From: Macrocystis pyrifera
Taxonomy: Eukaryota; Sar; Phaeophyceae; Laminariales; Laminariaceae
Assembly (NCBI GenBank): GCA_031763025.1
Contig: JASSKH010000006.1
Coordinates: forward strand, 9,545,691-9,609,690
Direction of reading: 5' to 3'
DNA: 64,000 bases
Position 1 is the first letter of the stretch; the number at the start of each line of letters is the position of its first letter. Positions 56,801 to 64,000 of this stretch are shown piece after piece. The notes under the pieces are model-generated. The model was not told the DNA's origin. It saw only the letters and a program-made list of their open reading frames with translations, and did not search any database. The position numbers were made by a program, and so were the translations under genes.

Positions 56801-59800
56801 TCGATAAAAGCGGTCCTCACCGAAGCCCTGTTGTCGAAGAATGACGACGTCCCATCCACGACAATTTCGCCGGCGTTGAAGATGCTGCCGCCCTCCCCGC
56901 TGTCGTGCCCCTGTCATATATCAGCATGAAATGTAGGTAAGTGGAACGCGACTCAGGGCGGTATGCGAGGAGAGCTCGTGCAAGGGGGGAAACCAGCCAG
57001 CGGCACGCCTCAAACCCCGCTCTCAAACCCTGTTGCGCAGTTATGAGGCAAGCTCGCGGTGGAGGGTAGGAGTTTTTTCAGTACACTCTTTACACACATC
57101 ATAGAGGCCAATCGTATCGGAGGCCTCTTCTCCTGCTGGAAACATTTCTCTTCATCGTGAAATCAATCAGGAAAGTCAAGGAAAAATAGGGGAACCTGAA
57201 ATTTTCCTTTTGCCTGCGCGTTTCCGGAGTGTAGAGCTGCGTTGCGAGGGAGTCTGATGAATGAGAGGGTGCGGCCTAGGAACTTGAAATGATGGTAGGC
57301 GACAAAGACCTGTGACAACACAAGGATCGACTCGTACACGTGAGTGAGTGTAGCCGGTGAGAATACTGGTGCGGCTTACTCCTGCGTGGTCTATTTTAGT
57401 GGAGTCTCTGACAATTAGGTGCTGGCTCCACTTCTTCTATGTGTGCCAAAGGCCTGTCGCTCTTCCTCAACAATCATGGTATAGGGCGCGCGTGCAACAC
57501 GCTGACGCGTTCGACAGGTGGCGTATAAGCAAACAAGTCCCGCCCATCACTTGCTGTAGTTTCAAGTAGAAGCGAAGGCGAAGTGACGGAGGGCATTCGG
57601 TGGTCTGCCGCAGACCACTGCGACCCTAAACGTCTCTGCCGCGTTTTGGCAATAGTATTATCGGAAGTCACCCATTTTCCGCAGATAACTTGCCGGTATA
57701 TATACCAGTATAATATCAGACCTTACCAGAGAACATCCAACATGGTAGGTAGATGTGCCTGGAGAACGATGTGTTACCAACTGCCTCGTTCACCAAGAAA
57801 ATAAGCTATCGTCGAGATTCGTAATCTTCGCATCCAGGGCAGTTTCACGAATAGTGTCGACCATCAATTAGTTAATAAACTCGTGACCTTTTGGCAAAAG
57901 GCTATCTCTCAGCTGTGATGCGAAAACAAAAACCAGTATGGGCATTTCAACAGGGAAAGGTCTGCATTGCTTGGCAGGAGCATACAGTAGTTGTATCATA
58001 TGGCTACCTCAACGATAATCCCACTGGTACACCTATCGATTGCTAGTCTCCTGCTTGGTGGGTGTTTATTGCAAGCAAACCAGGGAAACATCACAAACAC
58101 ACAAGGTTAGGAAACAAACCTGGATTATTTTTCATTGCCGCATGGTTACTGAAAGTTTGAAATACGAGTACGAATCTTGTTTGCAAACCTCTCACGTACT
58201 CTGTTCCCCAATCGTAGGCACAATTTGTCAAAAATACTACTCTCCTCGCGTCTCGACAAATATTCATGAGAAATCCACAGTATTAGTAACACCCTCGGGT
58301 GTATGATATCGAGTAAGCGCAAGTAGGCCTTCATCCAAATTTGCGAACAATTTGGAAATAGATATGGACGACTTTTGAAGCAATATCCATATTTCGAACG
58401 CCAGAAACTGTGCCTCAAACTACAAGTATCAAGACTACAGAGGTTGTTTCGCCACGTCTAAGTGCCAAAAGCTTGCTTGAGTACCTCCCGAGTAAGATAA
58501 ACAATGTAATAGATTGACACCAAACGTTTGCTCAATGACGTTTTGACATGTGATGTAGACCGACATCCGGGGCGCACCTCTATTTTCGGACTGTGATGGC
58601 GTGTGAGGAGCTACAGCTATATACGCAAGTAGTCGAGTGCAAACATTCAGTTAGCGGTTGCGCTGAGCAAAATTTTGATTTGAACACCAAGGTTCTTCTA
58701 GTCGCTACCACCGAAGCATCTCAACGTCGAGGTGTACAGTAGGTCTCTATGGACAAGGCTGCAGAAATCCAATTTGAAGATATACACAAGTTGCTGTGGA
58801 AGAAATGCTAGACTCCGACACCCGCCTTGTTTTAAGGCAAGAACTAGTCGAGGGTCTAAACGCAACGTGTCTAAATACCGGCAGAATGTTACTGTTTCGG
58901 TCAAGTGACTGGACATCTTAGCTACTCGGATCCCGTGGGTGAGGAGGATGGGGGGTATATTTAATTATCTGTTGCCTTGAGATCTCGCGAGAATCACACG
59001 TTGCCTCTCGGCGGGGCGATGAGGAGTTGCAACGCATCGTAGTGGATGTGACAATCGGGGTCCAGCATAAAGTACGTTGCATCAGTACATACTTGTGCAA
59101 AGTTGTCGTTCGCGGTGAGCTGTCCATTGAACGTGATGGTTCCGGTCCTTGAGTTGTAGATAGCACCACCTCGCCCCCTGTTGTCATCGTTTGTGGTCCG
59201 TGCCCGGTTTCCCTCGAATAGCGCGTCGCCTTCGAACACCAGCTCACCCTGGCAAGAGAGGCATCGCATGTTGCAGACAGAGACGATATGCCATGGTGCA
59301 TGACTTCGTGACCTTGCTCAAGCCACGCAGCAAAGTGTACACTGTTTCGGGCACTCCCAGTAATGTTTACAGCAAAGTGTACAGACACTGATTCGGGCAC
59401 TCCCAATAATGTTAAAGGATTCATCTCACCCTGTTGAAAACGACTCCTCCGTGGCGCGGGATGTAGTTGTTTCTGGAGCCGCCGGTGTTTTCATCAACAA
59501 TGGGAGGGAGTTCGGTTACGATGACGCTATTGTCGATGAAGGTAGCCGTGCCCAAGAAGGTTGCCGACGAGTCCCTCCTCACGTTCAATACACCGCCGCT
59601 TACTTCCTGCCAACAGAAGAGATATAAACGCTCGTGTCAAAGGTGTTGGCTCCCGACCTGTAACATCGTCCCGCCGCGGTATTGAGGCGTCATTTTACCA
59701 AACCCCGTACAATATATGGTTGACCGGGAACCCACGGCAGGCACTCTCGATTCGGACATATTAAGAGACCCTTCGGGTTCCTGGCTTGTACAAACTCGCA

Positions 59801-62265
59801 GGTTAGAAGGGCGCCCTCGTGTCTTGCAGTTGGTGTGTGCTGCCTCCGCATCAAACACAGCATTAGTTCTTCTGGCTGCTGGAAAACTCGTGGTCCTGGA
59901 AATGCAACTCGGGAGCGGGATAATTTCGGTTCAGCACCATTCAGTCGACGATCGTCCTTGTTGCTTTGGAATGATATTCCGTTCATATCGTTTCGAAGAC
60001 GACCCGACGTGGTAGCCTGAGTAATCCGATACATCCATGTGATTGAGAATGGCCCACGTTAGTTTTTTTTTTTTTTTATCCTCCGGCGGATTGGTAAAAA
60101 TAAAGCTTAAGCTCACCACACTTCCACGTTCCCAATTTCGTGTCGTGTGTCAATTGCCCACGTTAGTGTTCTTCTCCCTTTGACCATGTCGGCTCTTGCA
60201 GATGTAGAACCACCCAGGCAGGAATCTCTATTACCATCATACCTGTTTTTAAGTTCGCTAGTCCCGCCCCCCTGCCTTCTCGCGAGTCTACAAGTCTACG
60301 AGTATGTATTCTGTGTTTTGGCATGTTCGTGCGTACTCTCGCGCAAAATCGCTTTTCAGTTTAAACACGTTTTAATCGAATGGCACCTTAGTCTAAAAAA
60401 TGGCGATCTTTTCAATGCAATTCATCCCGATCTTCATCACTGGCTTGAACTCTCTAAACGATAAGAAGCAATCGAAGAGGCACATGTACGCACGATCAAG
60501 TCGCAATTAAACAGTGATCAGGGTGACTGCTGTGCCTCGAACGGATACCAAACCACTGCTGTTACAACCGTGCATCTGAAACATATTGGACCGGTTGTAA
60601 GACTCTTGAACCAAGTGACGGAACTTGTGATATCAGCCGGCGACCTTTCAAGAGGAGTTCAAACAGCTCCAACTATACACACGTGCATATATTTTCACTC
60701 GCTTCAACATGCAGCAACTTTCCCGGTGGAGGACTTCACCGCTCAGTCGTAACGGGTGGAAGGCGTGAACCCGCTCCCGCCTATGTGCTAATATACGCGG
60801 GGCAATCGCACGCCATGCCCGTGGAATACTTTGATCCCACAAACCTCATCGGCCTCATAACTTCGAGACTAGGACATAATATCCAGGGCATTCCTCCGGA
60901 CTCTGTTGCGACTCCTCGACCATTCCGATAGATTCAGGTACGCCGGGATTTGACGGTACTGTTTCCATGGGACTTGGTCATTGCGGGACTCCCGGGAACG
61001 GGCTTGAGCCGCCACGCCATTAAGAATCGATGTTGCAGCTGGCTGCGTACGTTTCTGATGTATAAAAACCGTCCAAGAAAAACATTCCCAATTTTTCTAT
61101 TACGGGGGTCCATAGTTAATAGGACCTTTGGTAAACATAAAAACCTATATATTTACATATTTTTACAACCAAACTTTGGTCCCGTTAACTATGGACCCCC
61201 GTAATATTAGGTTTTCGTTTCCTACAGCCAAAGCGCGAGTACACGTGGGTTGAAGCTTGCGTTAGCTGCATACAGCACGGATGCAACCAAGACGGTGAGT
61301 GTGCGGGTCTCACTATTATAACAGAAGAAACGAGGAATAATCGGCTGGGGGTAGAGAGCTCTGCATCCATTGGCGTGTGTACCACAACGGCTGCAAATGA
61401 TTGCGCTCAGATAGGGAGGGGGGAAAATCCCCAAGACCTTGCAAAAGTAAGAAAGAGAAATTTAACTGCAGTCGCGTGCCGTGGTGGCTACAGTAGGAAT
61501 GAGACGGGCCGACGAGCGCCACAATCGAACTCGGGAACTGGTGCGTGTAAATACGTACCCTGGTCACAGTCCTTCATTCTACGAAGAGCGTATTTATTTG
61601 CATCTATTTCCGTTTGTGCGGTATTCAACCGTTCTCTATTCACGGGATTCCGGATATATATACCCTGAATTGTGCGGGACATGCTTAGTTTGTGTAGGAT
61701 ATTTTTAGGTTGTGGGACCCGTTTATTATGCGGAAAAAGGAAATTACAATTTTTAAGGGCGCCCGGGAAAGGGGCATTTAAGAATTTGCGCGGGATGCAG
61801 TTGTGCGTGAGCAAGATTTTCCAGTCATCACGGGACCACGGGAGCATGTCGCGGGAGAAATTCCAAGGATTGCCCAGATGATGCAACAACTCGCGCAGCC
61901 CAATTCGACTAGCTAAACGTCTTTCTGACAACAGAAATACATTCACTATTATAGTTCGGCGTCTGGCTGACCTGGTCTGTGACGTCCTGGAATGTGACGT
62001 CCGGCTCCACGGTGAGGGTACCCAGCACCCTCAGTGCGAGGTTGGAAAACACCACAGGCGAGTCGGACTTGATAACCAGGTCGTTGCGAACCCGGAAGCG
62101 CGTGTACGAGTCGCACACGAACGGACTGCTGGTAATTGTGATGGAGGTAACAGAGGAATCGTCGATATCCCTAAGCTCTGTGCACGAGGCGACATCGTAC
62201 TCGACGCCATTCACGGCTGTGGCCGCGACCAGCGCTACTCCGATCCCTAAGAAGGCTGCTTTCAT
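53800..62265 (-). CDS. Gene B: Pmp-like repeat cell-surface protein (multi-exon)
   Basis: Spliced minus-strand gene model. Exons run 62265-61972, 59606-59430, 59248-59093, 56910-56821, 55542-55459, 55272-55136, 54390-54261, then a membrane-anchor exon starting at 53898. Every junction is GT-AG and the phases agree (0,0,0,0,0,2,0), giving about 356 residues before the anchor. Exon 1 codes a signal peptide; exons 2-7 carry repeated GGA(I/V)(Y/F) and FxxN motifs typical of the chlamydial Pmp repeat, which is predicted to form a parallel beta-helix. Exon lengths match gene A almost perfectly, which is the main support. No stop or frame break was seen in exons 1-7, so this is the best candidate for a working copy. 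Likely role is extracellular or surface-anchored; no ligand or reaction can be inferred. Exons 3' of the anchor and additional small exons may be missing from the model. Confidence 0.72.
54261..54390 (-). CDS. Gene B exon 7, Pmp-like repeats with poly-C tract
   Basis: 130 nt, entering in phase 2 and leaving in phase 0. Motifs: NTFDRNLAESGGAIYNEEGS, a run of nine C coding SPPQ, then GELIFQDNEAD. Acceptor TCCATCAG, donor GTGGGT (weaker than the GTGAGT in gene A). The C run is where gene A differs by one base. Confidence 0.75.
54561..54663. mobile_element. MITE (GGTCC variant) in gene B intron 6
   Basis: 103 bp, TA-flanked, full TIRs. Absent from the same intron of gene A, so it inserted after the duplication. 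Confidence 0.8.
55136..55272 (-). CDS. Gene B exon 6, Pmp-like repeats with Gly-rich stretch
   Basis: 137 nt, ending in phase 2. Contains RRGGAIHTIGSVNLMGG, FKINNAS, a Ser/Gly/Asp-rich stretch, then GGGIYNAARGTL. Acceptor ATGGCAG, donor GTGAGG. Same length and same phase as gene A exon 6. Confidence 0.76.
55459..55542 (-). CDS. Gene B exon 5, Pmp-like repeat
   Basis: 28 codons, phase 0: NGGAIFVARRGTITFNDF followed by ANFDDN and a cysteine. Acceptor CACGGCAG, donor GTAAGT. Same length as gene A exon 5. Confidence 0.75.
56821..56910 (-). CDS. Gene B exon 4, Pmp-like repeat
   Basis: 30 codons, phase 0, one repeat: GEGGSIFNAGEIVVDG followed by SSFFDNRAS. Acceptor ATGACAG, donor GTGAGG. Same length as gene A exon 4. 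Confidence 0.75.
59093..59248 (-). CDS. Gene B exon 3, Pmp-like repeats
   Basis: 52 codons, phase 0. Contains GELVFEGDALFEGNRA, then GRGGAIYNSRTGTITF and a closing LTANDNFAQ. Acceptor CTTGCCAG, donor GTATGT. Same 156 nt length as gene A exon 3, and the two proteins align without a gap. Confidence 0.8.
59430..59606 (-). CDS. Gene B exon 2, Pmp-like repeats
   Basis: 59 codons, phase 0 on both sides. Motifs in order: SGGVLNV, ATFIDNS, and HGGVVFNR at the end. Acceptor TTGGCAG, donor GTGAGA. Length is identical to gene A exon 2. Confidence 0.78.
60063..60155 (-). mobile_element. 3' fragment of the TAA-tailed retroposon
   Basis: Inverse of 8779-8876 with a T run of about 15 at the tail end, in gene B intron 1. 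5' truncated, as expected for retroposition. Confidence 0.6.
61100..61204. mobile_element. MITE (GGTCC variant) in gene B intron 1
   Basis: 105 bp, TA-flanked, well preserved termini. Confidence 0.8.
61972..62265 (-). CDS. Gene B exon 1, signal peptide and N-terminal domain
   Basis: Codes 98 residues from MKAAFLGIGV, a short basic start followed by a hydrophobic core ending near AVNG: a secretory signal peptide. The mature part has two cysteines (VASC and FVCDSYTRF) and ends at a CAG|GTCAGC donor. An in-frame ATG further upstream (62487) is rejected because it would bury the signal peptide and because gene A starts at the matching MK. Confidence 0.8.
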
Positions 62266-62482
62266 GCTGGCTGCTACAGAGAAGCAACCCGTTTCGAGGT
62301 AAAACGACGAAGCTGTAGACGTCAAGTGGAAGCGAACACCGCTGTTTGTGTCGTGCTGTGGGAGGGGGAGTTTCTGTGAAGAGTTGGGGGTGAAGTGTGG
62401 AAGGGGTATCTCTCGCACAAGATACCCCGGCCCGACAGCCGAGCTTTCTGCGGGCAAGTGAATCGTGGGCGACGGGCACTCA
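62266..62482 (-). promoter_or_regulatory. Conserved 5' flank of gene B (putative promoter and 5' UTR)
   Basis: Counterpart of the gene A flank. Shared blocks include GGTAAAACGACGA, GTGGAAGCGAACAC and GGGGTATCTCTCGCACAA. Similarity stops at the same GGGCGACGGGCAC motif. Confidence 0.4.
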
Positions 62483-62484
62483 AA

Positions 62485-63191
62485 CAACGTCTACCTACCG
62501 GAATATTGAGGTGCCATTTGACAACTTTGACGGGCGTCAACGAATATTATTTCTGGCATCTCACAAGGTCGAGTTGATATCATTTACGGGAAATATATTT
62601 ATGGGCTCTAAGAACTGCTGTGTTGTTGTTGTTTTCTTCGCATTAAACCGTTCTTTCTACCCCTCGACATCCAGCCAATCAGTGTCCGTGCCGATTCTTC
62701 AATCCCAGAGAGCTGTAAGTTCTGTGGTCACAAAGCTACGCCACAGCAGAGATACTACGTTGCCACGTATGCAATGCAATGCCATGTCATCATACTGCAT
62801 ACAACAGGCAAGACATACACATTCCATGACCTAGAGAAACGAAGCGAAACAAAGAGAGAAAAAAAGGAAAAACAAAGAAGACAATTCGAAAGAGAAAGAG
62901 AAACAAGAACGAAAAAATATATATATACCTGGTATATATGACGTATTTAAAAATTAAAAAAAAATATATATATATATAAGAAACAAACCATCGTGCCCCC
63001 GCAGGGGATCTGGCAGACACTTGAAAAGAACGAACTGGAAAGTTCGTTCGGGGCGATCGATAACGCGAACAAACTTCTCACTCAGGGTGGTCCCGTTGGT
63101 TTTGCGAGAGCTCTCTCGGACAGTGTTTCTTTTTTCCAGAGTAGTGGTGGTGATTTCACGGTCCGTCCATTTTTTCCAGTTCTGAGGGCAT
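62485..63191. other. No gene seen upstream of gene B
   Basis: Contains A-rich and (TA)n tracts near 62830-62990. No exon evidence. Confidence 0.35.
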
Positions 63192-63530
63192 ATTTTTTTT
63201 TTATTTATATATTTTTTATCATCACTTTTACTTTCCAGCCCAACTCGTAGGAGGTTTTACCCTCGACGATCTTCTGGACAAGCCGTGGTCACAGGTGTCG
63301 TCCCTTCTCCCCCCCGGTACGTGCCTTTATTTTTGTCGCGCATAATGTTCAGCATTCCCACTGCTCGTCGATTTTCATCGAATGTAGCTAACTCACGCTC
63401 TCGCGCTTTCCGCTTATCAATTTTTTATGCAAGAAAAAGTCCCTACGGGCATGCACTCGGTGAGATTTGAACCCACGAAATTGATCTTGATGGGCACGCG
63501 GACCATCTACCAAGCCACCGGGGACGCCGG
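63192..63530 (-). mobile_element. tRNA-derived SINE, copy 4
   Basis: Full-length on the minus strand, head at 63530 with GGTGGCTTGGTAGATGGTCC and a B box TTCAAATCTCACC, tail as a T run near 63192. Confidence 0.75.
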
Positions 63531-63774
63531 TATCCATATATCCATACATAATGACTGATCATCGAAACGTCTTCTCAGATCCGATTTTTGTGGCCTCAGT
63601 TCTGACTTCTGTGACATTTTGCTTTATGGAGAAACAAACCTATTTGACAACAATCGAACAATGAATCTGGCGAACGGAAAACTGTTCAAGCACAAGTCCT
63701 ACGACAAAATTAGGGGGGGAATCTACCGCCGAGGGATTAAGACGCGTGAATTCTCTTAGTTGATTTTACGTGTA

Positions 63775-63894
63775 AGCGCGTCTTGCATTTATTATTTGTC
63801 TTGGTGCTTATCACATTCATTCGTCTTCAACAGTTTTATGTCAATTAAAAGCACGCATGTAAGACATGCGAAAACAAAAAATGCAAGACGCGCT
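63775..63894. mobile_element. 120-bp foldback MITE
   Basis: Termini AGCGCGTCTTGCATTT and exact inverse. No coding capacity. Confidence 0.6.
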
Positions 63895-64000
63895 ACCTAG
63901 ACGTCAAAGGTGAGACAAATCTAGGACGTGCTGAGACAAACATATCAGAATAATACGATTGATCACTCATCTTATGTAACAGCTGTGGTTATGTGTGTGT

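Noticed and set aside
62266-62487. Upstream in-frame ATG at 62487 as the start of gene B
   Set aside because: It would place 74 residues before an excellent signal peptide, and gene A has no equivalent.
63455-63530. A tRNA gene at the GGTGGCTTGG / TTCAAATCTCACC sequence
   Set aside because: The cloverleaf is not maintained and the sequence continues into a 250-bp body with an A tail in four copies; it is the head of a SINE.

Overview
The window looks like nuclear DNA of a multicellular or large-genome eukaryote, most likely a brown alga or a related stramenopile. The basis is long GT-AG introns around short exons, TTAGGG-type interstitial telomere repeats, a tRNA-derived SINE family, TA-flanked MITEs, a Copia LTR retrotransposon and abundant CAG/CTG microsatellites. 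No operons, bacterial ribosome-binding sites, rRNA, CRISPR or genuine tRNA genes were seen. The organism call is an inference; the eukaryotic call is secure.

The only host genes I can support form a minus-strand family with three copies. Gene B (exon 1 at 62.27 kb, running down to about 53 kb) and gene A (exon 1 at 24.82 kb, running down to about 13 kb) share a signal-peptide exon, then six exons carrying GGA(I/V)(Y/F) and FxxN motifs like those of chlamydial Pmp (polymorphic membrane protein) repeats, then a hydrophobic exon that looks like a C-terminal membrane anchor. Five internal exons have identical lengths in A and B (177, 156, 90, 84 and 137 nt) and all splice phases agree, so the models rest on paralogue comparison. 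Exon 7 differs by one base at a poly-C run (131 nt in A, 130 in B), which puts A out of frame. A third copy, C (about 2.3-11.5 kb), is a decayed remnant in the same exon order. The products would be secreted or cell-surface beta-helix-like proteins; their function is unknown.

The 25-49 kb interval between A and B is almost wholly mobile and repetitive. In order it holds: a 1.1 kb terminal-inverted-repeat (TIR) element carrying a smaller palindromic element with telomeric repeats at its centre; CAG/CTG and poly-T tracts with MITEs; a 902 bp hAT-like element filled with GACCC minisatellite; a tyrosine-recombinase retroelement fossil with split direct repeats; a 6.9 kb block inside a MITE made of two tandem copies of a unit with OTU-protease-like and zinc-binding-like coding remnants; a broken, old Copia element with LTRs and a target duplication; and a roughly 1 kb TIR repeat with a second telomeric tract. 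Introns of A, B and C are loaded with MITEs, SINEs, a 1.8 kb foldback element and short tandem duplications.

The remaining sequence (start of the window, 7.2-8.6, 9.9-11.3, 40.9-41.6, 48.9-50.8 and 62.5-63.2 kb) has only short chance ORFs.
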